Positions 1-7,866 of a stretch of 35,439 nt of DNA are shown piece by piece (the first letter of the stretch is position 1; each line of letters begins with the position of its first letter). The notes beneath the pieces are model-generated. The model was not told the origin of the DNA. It did no database searches and saw only the letters and a program-made list of their open reading frames with translations. Where the stretch lies: assembly GCA_030537455.1 (NCBI GenBank), contig JAUNMR010000013.1:1-35439 (forward strand). Reading direction: 5' to 3'. This stretch comes from Planctomycetia bacterium (GTDB lineage Bacteria > Planctomycetota > Planctomycetia > Pirellulales > Thermoguttaceae). The translations under genes and the position numbers were made by a program.

Positions 1-197
1 TTCGTCGCAAGTTCTATGAGCTGGTCAAGCCGAAGGTTACGCTCTGGCCGACCCCGGATTGGCTCTGGCGCAACGACGTCGGTCGTGGCGACGGCTCCGG
101 ACCCTTCAAGACGTGTGATACTCGTATCTGGTCCGGTGAAATCGGCGTGAAGGAGTACTACGTCTCTAAAGACGGTCTGATTAAATTGACCTTCTAA
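1..197 (+). CDS. Metallo-beta-lactamase-fold hydrolase, C-terminal fragment (cut by window edge)
   Basis: The reading frame enters at base 3 and runs 64 codons to TAA at 195-197. The residues closely match the C-terminal 65 residues of the complete metallo-beta-lactamase-fold protein at 474-1424: both begin RRKFYELVKPKV and end KDGLIKLTF. The fragment is one residue shorter around the NDVGRGDG/NDQGNRGDG stretch and has a few other substitutions. At the DNA level the first ~75 bases differ at only a few positions. It is therefore the upstream member of a tandem gene duplication. The catalytic part lies outside the window, so activity cannot be judged from what is visible. Confidence 0.85.
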   Translation, partial: RRKFYELVKPKVTLWPTPDWLWRNDVGRGDGSGPFKTCDTRIWSGEIGVKEYYVSKDGLIKLTF

Positions 198-260
198 CGT
201 CAGTCTCAGTTGTGGTTTAATTTTCATGCTCCTCTAACGCATGAATGTTTTTTCTAGTGG

Positions 261-308
261 CAAACCTCGCGGCGACTATTTTGTTCGCTCCGGGGTTTGT
301 CTTTTTTA
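261..308 (+). terminator. Probable rho-independent terminator
   Basis: CAAACC (261-266) pairs with GGTTTG (294-299), with further partial pairing inside the stem. A run rich in T (CTTTTTTAT) follows. It sits 60 bp after the stop of the first hydrolase copy and before the promoter of the second. Confidence 0.55.
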
Positions 309-367
309 TCGATTTGAAACTGCATGGTTTGTTCTGTGCGACTTAACGTTATGGTTTCGACACAACG

Positions 368-395
368 TTGATTCTTGATTGCTTGGCGGTAGAAT
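368..395 (+). promoter_or_regulatory. Candidate sigma-70-type promoter for the second hydrolase copy
   Basis: TTGATT at 368-373 and TAGAAT at 390-395 are separated by 16 bp. The -10 box ends about 78 bp before the ATG at 474. This is a match to consensus by eye only. Confidence 0.45.
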
Positions 396-473
396 AGAGG
401 CGGCGTTTCGATAGGCGATCAACTTGATTCGCGCACATTTCGTGGCGCTTTTAAGCTCGTAGAAGGAGAAGAT

Positions 474-1424
474 ATGGATCGCAGAAACTTTTTATCGCTC
501 GGACTCATGGCGCCCCTTGCTTTACGCGTCAGTCAAAACGTCTTTGCGGCGACGGAATATAAAAAAGAGGACACGGCGCTGAGCGCGAATTATGCGAAGG
601 ACGCGTCTAACCCCTTGACGACGCTCTGGCAGTTTCCGACGCAACACGTACGGCAAATGATGGGCTACGTTCTCCAGACCGCCACGGGTCAGACAATTGT
701 GATCGACGGCGGCGCTACCGGCGAAGCGCCTTATTTAGTCGACTTCCTCAAGCAAGAATGCAACGGTAAAGTTGACGCGTGGTTCCTTACTCACGCTCAC
801 ATTGACCATTGTGGGGCATTGGCGGAAATCTGCAAGAAGTACCCCGACGCGCTGGAGATTAAGGATCTGTATTACAACTTCCCCGAACAAGGATGGCTCG
901 ACGAACACGAAAGCGGTAGTAAGAAGGCCACAGCCTTTATTTTCGAAGGACTTGCTCAATTCAAAGGATCCTATCGTAAGCCGGAAGTGAACGAAGTCTT
1001 TCAATATGGTCCGCTGTCGATCAAATGTCTCAACGACCTCGATTCTAGTCTGACGATGAACGCGATCAATAACTCCTCTGTCACGCTCCGCATGGACGTC
1101 GGAGGTTCCTCCTTGCTTTTCCTCGGCGATCTTGGCTACGAAGGGGGCGATCGCCTCATGGATATGCAGGGCGAGAACCTTTGTGTCGACGTGTGTCAAA
1201 TGGCGCACCACGGTCAACAGGGGGTTCGTCGCAAGTTCTATGAGCTTGTCAAGCCGAAGGTTACGCTCTGGCCGACCCCCGATTGGTTGTGGCGCAACGA
1301 CCAAGGCAATCGCGGCGACGGCTCCGGTCCATGGAAGACGTGTGACACGCGTATCTGGTCGCGCGAACTGGGCGTGCAAAAGTACTACGTCGCCAAAGAC
1401 GGTCTGATTAAGCTTACCTTCTAG
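474..1424 (+). CDS. Exported metallo-beta-lactamase-fold hydrolase (ComEC-type MBL domain)
   Basis: The protein has 316 residues. It starts with a Tat-like signal: RRNFL at residues 3-7, then a hydrophobic stretch and an A-x-A-like site near FAATE (24-28). The HxHxDH metal motif is clear as H107-A-H109-I-D111-H112 after a beta strand. A GD pair at 218-219 and AHHGQQG at 244-250 complete the binuclear metal site arrangement seen in ComEC/Rec2-type MBL domains. The substrate cannot be inferred: the fold covers lactamases, phosphodiesterases, nucleases and lactonases. An AAGGAGAAG ribosome site just upstream supports the ATG at 474. The gene is the second of a tandem pair, with the close paralogue ending at 197. 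Export suggests a periplasmic or surface role. Confidence 0.85.
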   Translation: MDRRNFLSLGLMAPLALRVSQNVFAATEYKKEDTALSANYAKDASNPLTTLWQFPTQHVRQMMGYVLQTATGQTIVIDGGATGEAPYLVDFLKQECNGKVDAWFLTHAHIDHCGALAEICKKYPDALEIKDLYYNFPEQGWLDEHESGSKKATAFIFEGLAQFKGSYRKPEVNEVFQYGPLSIKCLNDLDSSLTMNAINNSSVTLRMDVGGSSLLFLGDLGYEGGDRLMDMQGENLCVDVCQMAHHGQQGVRRKFYELVKPKVTLWPTPDWLWRNDQGNRGDGSGPWKTCDTRIWSRELGVQKYYVAKDGLIKLTF

Positions 1425-1675
1425 CGCTTTCCAGAAGCGGTTTCATAACTTCTCCTTTTGCCTCTTTCTAGTACAATCTTCGTACATAGATGTTTTTTTG
1501 TCCTTGTGGCTTTTTGGCAAAACGTTACGAGGCGCTTTGCGATAGCGTGGAGTTTATGCGAAACATTTAGCGTTTTTCACAGTCTAAGCGTATGAAGCGT
1601 CGCGCGAGGACGACGCGTTGATATGCGCGGCAACTTTGTTAAAGAATCAGCGCACGTAGCGTTAAGGATATCGAA

Positions 1676-3517
1676 ATGGAACAGACGTCGTATACTCGTG
1701 AAAACTTGTGCGGTCTTGTACTCGGCGATTATCTTATCGAACGTCGCGTTGGCGGCGGCGCGACGTCTGACGTCTTTTTGGCGCAACAGCAGTCCCTGAA
1801 ACGCCGCGTGGCGCTGAAGATTCTCAAGGACGAACTGTCGAATAACCAAACGTATGTGAAACGTTTCGTGCAAGAAGCGCGTTCCGCCGCGCGTTTGGAA
1901 CATCCTAATATCGTTCGCATTTACGAGGTTGGCGAGTTTCAGACGACTCCGACGCGTAAACGTCGCTTCTGGCGTGGCAAACGTGCGGAACAGACGAAGC
2001 GTTATCACTTTATCGCTCAAGAGTACATCGACGGCATGAGTCTGTCGCAGTATTTGCGTCGCCATGGCGCGTCGTCGATTCCTCAGGTCTTTGCGACCCT
2101 GGAGCAAATCGCGCTAGCGCTTAAATGCGCGGAAGACGCGAGATTGGTTCACCGCGACGTCAAACCCGAAAACGTTCTCATTGACGTTTCCGGCGCGATT
2201 AAGGTCGTGGATTTCGGTCTTGCGCGTCCGATCGGTCCCAATGACGCAACCTGGTGCGAGGCGTCTCTGACCACCGCTGGCGTAGCGCTTGGCACGCCCC
2301 TGTACATGAGTCCGGAACAGGCGCGCGGTCAGCAGCTCGACTCTCGTAGCGACCTGTATTCTCTCGGCGTGACCGCCTACCGTATGCTCACCGGTACGGC
2401 GCCGTTTCAGGGCGAAACTCCCCTGGCTGTGGTGCTCAAACATCTGAACGAACGCCCACGTGATATTTGCGAAATACGACCCGACGCGCCAGTCGCTCTG
2501 GCGAAACTCGTCCATCGTATGATTGAAAAAGACCCCAATAAACGCCCTAATTCCACCGCCGACTTCTTAACAGAGTTGCGTCAAGCGCGTCAGGAATATT
2601 ACGCCTCGCTCGACGACCAGACCACGCGCGAGCTAGCGCAGACGCCCCTGGACGCCGAGACCGCCGGGTTCGAACTCGATAGCGTCGCCTGTCATGAAAC
2701 GACCGGTTCCGGCGATTCGAATCCTCCAGCGTGCGGTTCACAATTCTTTACGACCCCGCAAGAACGCGACGTTTTTAACCAGGCGGTTCATACCACAAAC
2801 GTGTCGCGACAATGGCAAGCGAATACAACGCGTCTGGAGGCGATTCTTCGCGATGGTCGAGCGCGTGGGCATAATCGTGTAGCGACCCTTTGTGTGATCG
2901 CGGCGATCGCCTTCGCCTTTGGCGCGATTGCGCTGCTGACGAAAAACTTCATTCTCGCGTCTACCAATACCGAACCGCCGCTAACAATTGAGCGGTTTAA
3001 TACGGTCGAGGAGCAGTATGTTTTCGCGTTGCAACTTGGTACGATCGACGCTTGGAAGAGCGTAGCGGAATATTTCCCCAATGACGTGTACTGGACGTCG
3101 CGCGCTGAGCGTCAGTTAGCGCTCGTTTATGTTAAAGAGAACGACGTCGATAAGGCCGAGGAACTCTTTGTTAAAATGACGACGCAGCCCTCGCCGGGGT
3201 CTAACCTCGACGTCTTTGGCTACGCCGGACTCGCTTGGGTTGCCGCCTCGCGTAACGACTACGACCGTGCCGCCGTAACCGTCTCGGAGCTAAGCAATGC
3301 TTCGCGCGACCATCTCACCGAATATCTACTGGCGAAAACGCGCGAACTAATTCAACGTCGCTTCGGCGAGGACTCTAATCTCATGCGCTCGTTCAATCGC
3401 CTCGAACAGAGCGCTCCGCGTCGCGGCGAGAATCCGCCCCCGCGTTGGAACGCGCCCAATGGGTTCGGCGGTTCCAATGGTTCAAACTCTCCGCGTGCAA
3501 ACGGCTCGCGACCCTAG
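1676..3517 (+). CDS. Membrane-anchored Hanks-type serine/threonine protein kinase with TPR-like extracytoplasmic region
   Basis: The protein has 613 residues. The kinase domain spans roughly 18-305, with a glycine-rich loop (VGGGATSDV, 25-33), ATP lysine K48 (VALKIL), helix-C glutamate E67, HRDVKPEN with D161/K163/N166, DFG at 179-181, and SPE (212-214) in place of APE. These key residues are all present, so it should be active. A linker without recognised domain follows, then one membrane segment near 402-422. The C-terminal ~190 residues would lie outside the cytoplasm and look helical and TPR-like (e.g. RAERQLALVYVKENDVDKA), ending in a Gly/Asn/Pro-rich tail. Planctomycetes carry many such kinases. 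AAGGAT at 1663-1668 supports the ATG at 1676. The signal and the targets are unknown. Confidence 0.93.
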   Translation: MEQTSYTRENLCGLVLGDYLIERRVGGGATSDVFLAQQQSLKRRVALKILKDELSNNQTYVKRFVQEARSAARLEHPNIVRIYEVGEFQTTPTRKRRFWRGKRAEQTKRYHFIAQEYIDGMSLSQYLRRHGASSIPQVFATLEQIALALKCAEDARLVHRDVKPENVLIDVSGAIKVVDFGLARPIGPNDATWCEASLTTAGVALGTPLYMSPEQARGQQLDSRSDLYSLGVTAYRMLTGTAPFQGETPLAVVLKHLNERPRDICEIRPDAPVALAKLVHRMIEKDPNKRPNSTADFLTELRQARQEYYASLDDQTTRELAQTPLDAETAGFELDSVACHETTGSGDSNPPACGSQFFTTPQERDVFNQAVHTTNVSRQWQANTTRLEAILRDGRARGHNRVATLCVIAAIAFAFGAIALLTKNFILASTNTEPPLTIERFNTVEEQYVFALQLGTIDAWKSVAEYFPNDVYWTSRAERQLALVYVKENDVDKAEELFVKMTTQPSPGSNLDVFGYAGLAWVAASRNDYDRAAVTVSELSNASRDHLTEYLLAKTRELIQRRFGEDSNLMRSFNRLEQSAPRRGENPPPRWNAPNGFGGSNGSNSPRANGSRP

Positions 3518-3556
3518 ACGCGACGCGTTTGTGTTCTTTGACCTCTTCACTTTTTC

Positions 3557-3585
3557 ACGCGCGTCTTACCAACGCGCGTTTTTTT
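3557..3585 (+). terminator. Rho-independent terminator after the kinase gene
   Basis: ACGCGCGT (3557-3564) pairs with ACGCGCGT (3572-3579) around a 7-base loop, and a run of seven T follows. It lies 40 bp after the kinase stop codon. Confidence 0.8.
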
Positions 3586-3640
3586 ACGCTCTTTCTGTTT
3601 GCCCACGACGTACGCGACTGACCCTGACGCGCTTTGTATC

Positions 3641-3668
3641 TTGTCTTTTTTTACTTGACGTTTATAAT
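3641..3668 (+). promoter_or_regulatory. Candidate sigma-70-type promoter for rnhA
   Basis: TTGTCT (3641-3646) and a perfect TATAAT (3663-3668) are spaced by 16 bp. The -10 box lies 62 bp before the rnhA ATG and directly follows the kinase terminator, so rnhA and the following phosphatase gene are probably transcribed from here. Confidence 0.6.
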
Positions 3669-3730
3669 AGAGCGACTTACGCTGAGTCTGTCATCGCTCC
3701 TATAGTTTGTTCGCCGATTGATTGACCAAA

Positions 3731-4192
3731 ATGAACGATACGCCTAATACGATCTTATACACCGACGGCGCATGTAGCGGCAACCCCGGTCCGGGCGGCT
3801 GGGCCTTTATTTTGCGCCATCTCCCGACTGGCAAAGAACTTGAAGGTTCCGGCGGCGAATCTGAAACGACGAATAATCGCATGGAACTCATGGCGGTGAT
3901 TCAAGGACTCTCGGCGCTCAAACGTCCCACGCGCGTGCTCCTTGCCAGCGACAGCGCCTATGTTCTCAACGGTCTTTCCTCTTGGCTCGCCTCTTGGAAG
4001 AAGAACGGTTGGCGACGTCGTGAGCGCGGCCATTGGGCGCAGATCAAAAACGAAGACCTTTGGCGCAAACTTGACGAACTGTGCGCCATTCATGAGTTAG
4101 AGTTCGAAAAGGTGAAGGGTCATTCCGGTCACGAGGAAAACGAACGTTGCGACCAACTTGCCGTCTTGGCCGCGGAAAAGTATAAGCGTTAA
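3731..4192 (+). CDS. rnhA: Ribonuclease HI
   Basis: The protein has 153 residues from ATG 3731, a normal length for bacterial RNase HI, which removes RNA from RNA-DNA hybrids such as primers and R-loops. The catalytic acids fit the family: D12 (TDGACSGNPGPGGW), E52 (NNRMELMA), D74 (ASDSAYV) and D141 (ERCDQLA). KGHSGH holds the family histidine H131, and the basic WRRRERGHW region matches the substrate-binding handle. A TTG at 3722 would add three residues; ATG is preferred because TDG then sits at the usual distance from the start. No clear Shine-Dalgarno is visible. The IMPase-family gene follows after 22 bp, probably in the same transcript. Confidence 0.96.
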   Translation: MNDTPNTILYTDGACSGNPGPGGWAFILRHLPTGKELEGSGGESETTNNRMELMAVIQGLSALKRPTRVLLASDSAYVLNGLSSWLASWKKNGWRRRERGHWAQIKNEDLWRKLDELCAIHELEFEKVKGHSGHEENERCDQLAVLAAEKYKR

Positions 4193-4214
4193 CGATTTAG
4201 CGAGTAGTATAATC

Positions 4215-5066
4215 ATGCCTTCAACGTATGTGGAAACCGCGATAACCGCCGCTCAAGAGGCCGGTCGTCTTTTGAAATCTAAACTCGGACGCGTCGGCTT
4301 TAAAGAGAAGAGCCCCGCAAACTTAGTGACCGAAGCCGATTTACTCGCGCAACGCGCCATCGAGCAGATCGTCTTCGACGCCTTTCCGGAACATTACCTT
4401 CTCGGCGAGGAGACCCAAGGGGAAACGCCGGCGTTTAATTCCTCATTTGACAAATCGACGCGTCCTCAAAATCTTCTTACGGAACGTCAGTGCGGTAGCG
4501 CGGCGCCCGCAGATCTACCCTTTACGTGGATTGTCGACCCTCTCGACGGCACCACGAACTTTGTGCATTCCGTACCATTCTTCTGCGTCTCCATCGCTTT
4601 GGCGCGTGGTAACGAGCTGATCTGCGGCGTGATCTATGACCCAAACACGAACGAGCTCTTCACCGCCGAACGCGGCTGTGGCGCCTACCTGAACGGCGTA
4701 CGTCTACAGACCAGCGCTGTTCTCAAGCCAAGTTACGCGCTCACAAGTATTTCCTTTCCGACACAAACGCGTGAGGATTCGCCCGATTACATTGCTTTTA
4801 AGCGTTGCGTCATGGTGTGCCAAGCGATGCGTCGCACTGGCTCCACGGCTTTGAACCTCGCATACGTCGCCGCCGGTCGATTCGACGCGAATATCTGCCA
4901 GTGCGCTCACCCCTGGGACGTCGCCGCCGGCGTGGCTATGATTCTCGAGGCCGGAGGACTGGCCACCAATACCGACGGTCGCGCGTTCGATTTGGCGCTT
5001 CGACCGCTCCTGACAACCGCAAACTCCGATCTGCATCGCGCTTTCTTAACGCTCCTCAATGATTAA
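4215..5066 (+). CDS. Inositol monophosphatase family protein
   Basis: The protein has 283 residues from ATG 4215. Mg2+-site motifs are all present: GEE at 64-66, DPLDGTTNF starting at D108 with D111, and WDVAAG with D235. This supports an active Mg-dependent, Li-sensitive-type phosphomonoesterase (inositol-1-phosphatase or SuhB-like). Between GEE and the DPLDGT motif there are about 40 residues, some 20 more than in typical SuhB proteins, so this loop is enlarged. A longer frame opens upstream at TTG 4158 inside rnhA; ATG 4215 is preferred because the protein then begins at the family's usual N-terminus. It is 22 bp after rnhA and ends before a terminator at 5138. The substrate is not settled by sequence alone. 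Confidence 0.9.
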   Translation: MPSTYVETAITAAQEAGRLLKSKLGRVGFKEKSPANLVTEADLLAQRAIEQIVFDAFPEHYLLGEETQGETPAFNSSFDKSTRPQNLLTERQCGSAAPADLPFTWIVDPLDGTTNFVHSVPFFCVSIALARGNELICGVIYDPNTNELFTAERGCGAYLNGVRLQTSAVLKPSYALTSISFPTQTREDSPDYIAFKRCVMVCQAMRRTGSTALNLAYVAAGRFDANICQCAHPWDVAAGVAMILEAGGLATNTDGRAFDLALRPLLTTANSDLHRAFLTLLND

Positions 5067-5137
5067 ATATAGGCAGGCAATTTGCAATATACCCATTGCT
5101 TGTTGCAACACGTGGTTTGACAATAGTTAAAAGAAGA

Positions 5138-5179
5138 ACGGCGTCGTCCGGCTGGGTTTAGCCGACGACGCCGTTTTGT
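5138..5179. terminator. Bidirectional terminator between convergent genes
   Basis: ACGGCGTCGTC-C-GGCT (5138-5153, one bulged base) pairs with AGCCGACGACGCCGT (5160-5174). T-rich sequence follows on the plus strand (TTTTGTTATT), and an A/G-rich tract precedes it, giving TTCTTCTTTT on the minus strand. It separates the IMPase-family gene (plus) from the oxidoreductase at 5245 (minus). Confidence 0.8.
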
Positions 5180-5244
5180 TATTCTATCTTTCGCTTGGCG
5201 CGAAGGTTACGAGTGTTAAAAACTTTTATATCGCGATTGACGCA

Positions 5245-6477
5245 TTACCACATGGCATATTGCGGAATCGTGAGAAGTTCTCCGTCACGCAATGCCGATT
5301 GGTGCGCGACAATCCCGCCGACCGTGGTATTGAGCGCGACGGCGACATTAACGAGCGGATGTACTCCTTTGAGGACAGATTCAATGAAGTTCGATCCCAA
5401 ATACCCGTGCGATCCTCCATGTCCTCCTGCTCCAACAGTCGGGGGAAGTTGCGGTTTGCGAAGGTCGCCAAGCTTATTGACAAGCTCTTGGGTTTTTTCG
5501 TCGATTGCGGCGTACCCGCCGTTGACCGCTCCGATTTCACCGCGCATACGACCGGTTTCACCGCCCCAACCGCAAGAGTCCCAGCTGACCGCCATTCTTG
5601 CGGAACCGCCCTCGCTGGTTTGGAAGAGCGCGACTTCCGTGCCAAACGGATTATTGTAGGGGTTGTCTTGGAACTCGTCTAACTTACTGCGGAACCCGAC
5701 GCACGAGACGTGCGTAAAGGAGTTGCCGGTCACGCAGGTGTAGTAGGCGTTGGAGTGTGTCGGGTACCATTGCGGCACGAGTCCTCGGCGCCAGTTTTTG
5801 TAGCCGGGCAGGGTTCCAGCGCCATAGTGATAGTATTCCCCTTCGGTGTAGATCATCTTGCCAAAACCGCCGGCCTTGTAGATTTTACGCGCCAGATAGA
5901 CGTCGTCGTGGAAGGAACTGGTTTCGAACATGCCATAGAGCTGTCCGGTCTCTTTGACGGTCTCATAGAGCTTGTCGGCGTCTTCCAGACTTCCAAAGAC
6001 AGCGGGCACGGCGGAGGCGACGTGCTTGCCGGCTCTTAGCGCTTTACACGCGTGGTCACAGTGACTCGGCGCGTCGGTGGCGATAAAGATCGCCTCGATC
6101 GAATCGTCCTTGATCATCTCTTCGAGCGAATCGTAGGTCTTTTCACATCGGCACGCCTCTGCCAGAGCGTCGCGACGATCCTGAAACAGGTCGCTGACCG
6201 CGACAATTTCAGCGTTCGGATGATCTTGCAAGCCGAATTGCGCGCCAAATTGGCACAGACCGAATCCTACGATACCCATGCGGAGTTTACGGTCGGTAAA
6301 CGGTTGCCATGCGGCGTTGGGATCAATGTTGGTATCGGTTTCGTCAAACCCTTGGATTTTCGGTTTTTCCGTGGCGTCGTCCGCACGTAGCGTCCCGGTT
6401 TGAGCAAAGGTCGCTAAGCCTGCGCCGATCGCCATACTCTGAGCCAGAAAATTTCTTCGAGACAATTCTACTGACAT
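5245..6477 (-). CDS. Tat-exported Gfo/Idh/MocA family protein lacking the EKP motif
   Basis: The protein has 410 residues. The N-terminus SRRNFL (6-11) with a following hydrophobic stretch is a twin-arginine signal. The Rossmann nucleotide motif is GIVGFGLCQFG from residue 68. Where most Gfo/Idh/MocA oxidoreductases have GKHVxCEKP with the catalytic lysine, this one reads GKHVASAVPAVFG (150-162), so the EKP triad is absent. The C-terminal domain retains family-like sequence (YHYGAGT, YPTHSNAYY, GHGGSHG). It may bind NAD(P) with different chemistry, or act as an NAD-tightly-bound hydrolase-like or non-dehydrogenase member; the substrate is unknown. AAAGGAAAAAT just upstream supports the ATG. 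It is divergent from the HisN-like gene. Confidence 0.88.
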   Translation of the reverse strand: MSVELSRRNFLAQSMAIGAGLATFAQTGTLRADDATEKPKIQGFDETDTNIDPNAAWQPFTDRKLRMGIVGFGLCQFGAQFGLQDHPNAEIVAVSDLFQDRRDALAEACRCEKTYDSLEEMIKDDSIEAIFIATDAPSHCDHACKALRAGKHVASAVPAVFGSLEDADKLYETVKETGQLYGMFETSSFHDDVYLARKIYKAGGFGKMIYTEGEYYHYGAGTLPGYKNWRRGLVPQWYPTHSNAYYTCVTGNSFTHVSCVGFRSKLDEFQDNPYNNPFGTEVALFQTSEGGSARMAVSWDSCGWGGETGRMRGEIGAVNGGYAAIDEKTQELVNKLGDLRKPQLPPTVGAGGHGGSHGYLGSNFIESVLKGVHPLVNVAVALNTTVGGIVAHQSALRDGELLTIPQYAMW

Positions 6478-6570
6478 ATTTTTCCTTTCAAATTGGATAT
6501 CAATAGATGTGTAACGTTAAAGACTTAGGGGCGCGTTACCGCACGCCGTCGCTTTTGTGGTCTACGCTTA

Positions 6571-6599
6571 ATTGTAACATCGCCTTTGCGCAGATACAA
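6571..6599 (-). promoter_or_regulatory. Candidate promoter for the minus-strand Gfo/Idh/MocA gene
   Basis: On the minus strand TTGTAT (6599-6594) and TACAAT (6576-6571) are spaced by exactly 17 bp. The -10 box lies about 94 bp before the ATG at 6477. The stretch 6478-6797 (320 bp) between the divergent genes otherwise holds only the plus-strand promoter below and no gene I can support. Confidence 0.55.
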
Positions 6600-6635
6600 T
6601 CTTTTTAATAAAAATTCGACCCCGTCTTCGTCGCT

Positions 6636-6663
6636 TTGAGTTCGCGCTGGTTTTCTGTATACT
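6636..6663 (+). promoter_or_regulatory. Candidate promoter for the HisN-like gene
   Basis: TTGAGT (6636-6641) and TATACT (6658-6663) are spaced by 16 bp. Their position argues against the longer upstream reading frame beginning at TTG 6636 and for the ATG at 6798. Confidence 0.5.
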
Positions 6664-6797
6664 ATGTAACAAATCGACCGGAAGCTTTTTGTGTTACGCG
6701 TCGTGTCGTCTATGCGACGCGCTTGGCTTTGATCGGATCGCGACGCGACGCTTACGTAGCGTCACGTCGTTACCGTCTTCCCACCCATGAGGCTAAA

Positions 6798-7598
6798 ATG
6801 GTATCACGCTGTGAATTCGCACGCCGTCTTGCGCTTGAAATGGGCGCTTTCACTCTGAAATATTACGATCGTCCCGACTTGTTAATTGAAAGTAAATCAG
6901 ACGGCACCCCTGTAACGCTTGCCGATCGCGGCGCAGAAGAACTCGCGCGTAAACTCATTAAGGAAGCTTTCCCCGAGGACGGTATTCTCGGCGAGGAAAT
7001 GGACGACGTCGAAACCCATAACGGCTGGCAGTGGATCCTTGACCCGATCGACGGTACGAAATCTTTTATTCACGGCGTGCCGTTCTACTCCAATCTCATC
7101 GGCGTTCTTAAAGACGATCAGCCTCTTATCGGCGTGATCTGGTTGCCTGCGCTCGGTCGCGGCGTTTGGGCCGGTAAAGGTCTGGGCGCCTGGGAATTCA
7201 ACGGAACTGAAGCAAAAGCGCGCCAATCTCGCGTTTCAACGACCTCGCGAATCGAAGACGCGCTCTTTCTCGTGACCGATGTGCGTGATTTTGAACACGT
7301 CGGTCGACGCGGCGCTTACGAGGAACTGGAGCGCCGCGCAAAACTCACGCGTACCTGGGGCGACGCCTATGGTTACTACATGGTGGCGACGGGGCGCGCT
7401 GATTTTATGGCGGATCCCTATTTTGAAATCTGGGACGCCGCCCCGCTTCTGACGGTTCTCACGGAGTCGGGCGGTGCGTTCGGTACTTGGCAGGGCGAAG
7501 AGACAATCGTCGGTCGCGAAGGAGTCGCGTCGAACGCAAACTTAAAGGACGAAGTGATTAGCGTGTTACGTCGGTACCCGAAACAGCCCCTTAAGTAA
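6798..7598 (+). CDS. IMPase-family phosphatase, histidinol-phosphatase (HisN)-like
   Basis: The protein has 266 residues from ATG 6798, with GAGG five to six bases upstream; the frame stays open back to TTG 6636, but those 54 extra residues are arginine-rich, unlike the family, and overlap the promoter. The metal site is complete: GEE at 65-67, DPIDGTKSF starting at D82 with D85, and WDAAP with D213. DPIDGTKSFIHGVPFY and WGDAYGYYMVATGRAD are characteristic of the HisN branch (histidinol phosphate to histidinol), rather than SuhB. Some relatives act on inositol or fructose phosphates instead, so the histidine role is likely but not proven; no other his gene is nearby. Confidence 0.87.
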   Translation: MVSRCEFARRLALEMGAFTLKYYDRPDLLIESKSDGTPVTLADRGAEELARKLIKEAFPEDGILGEEMDDVETHNGWQWILDPIDGTKSFIHGVPFYSNLIGVLKDDQPLIGVIWLPALGRGVWAGKGLGAWEFNGTEAKARQSRVSTTSRIEDALFLVTDVRDFEHVGRRGAYEELERRAKLTRTWGDAYGYYMVATGRADFMADPYFEIWDAAPLLTVLTESGGAFGTWQGEETIVGREGVASNANLKDEVISVLRRYPKQPLK

Positions 7599-7607
7599 TA
7601 GTTGGCT

Positions 7608-7672
7608 CCGGCAACGACCTCGTCTTGCCCCCCTTGCCGGGTTTGATACCGTCTTGTAAAGGACGGTTGTTT
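7608..7672 (+). terminator. Two weak hairpins after the HisN-like gene
   Basis: CCGGCAA (7608-7614) pairs with TTGCCGG (7634-7640), followed by GTTTGAT. ACCGTC (7648-7653) then pairs with GACGGT (7662-7667), followed by TGTTT. Neither has a long T run, so this is a possible tandem weak terminator only. Confidence 0.35.
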
Positions 7673-7723
7673 GGGGACTTTATGAAATGGCGTGAAAAAA
7701 TAAACAATTAAAGTAAAAATTCC

Positions 7724-7752
7724 TTGAATTGCGATAGCTGTTTCCTTACAAT
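7724..7752 (+). promoter_or_regulatory. Candidate sigma-70-type promoter for the tandem Gfo/Idh/MocA pair
   Basis: TTGAAT (7724-7729) and TACAAT (7747-7752) have the ideal 17-bp spacing. The region before it is A-rich (7690-7720), like an UP element. The -10 sequence is the same as in the minus-strand promoter at 6571. Confidence 0.6.
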
Positions 7753-7866
7753 TAAGGTCGACGTCGCTCGTATCAAGGCGTTTGGCGCGTTGTATTCACT
7801 CGAGCGTATTGATTTATACGCCAATCACGTTCGGTTGGCGTCATGGTTTTGGAGGTTCTTGGTTCT

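Noticed and set aside
735..1379. Long minus-strand open frame opposite the metallo-hydrolase gene
   Set aside because: It lies wholly inside a gene with clear catalytic motifs, has no ribosome site and no recognisable domain; GC-skewed codon use opens antisense frames throughout this window.
6636..6797. N-terminal extension of the HisN-like protein from TTG 6636
   Set aside because: The extra 54 residues do not resemble the family, overlap a good promoter, and a ribosome site precedes ATG 6798.
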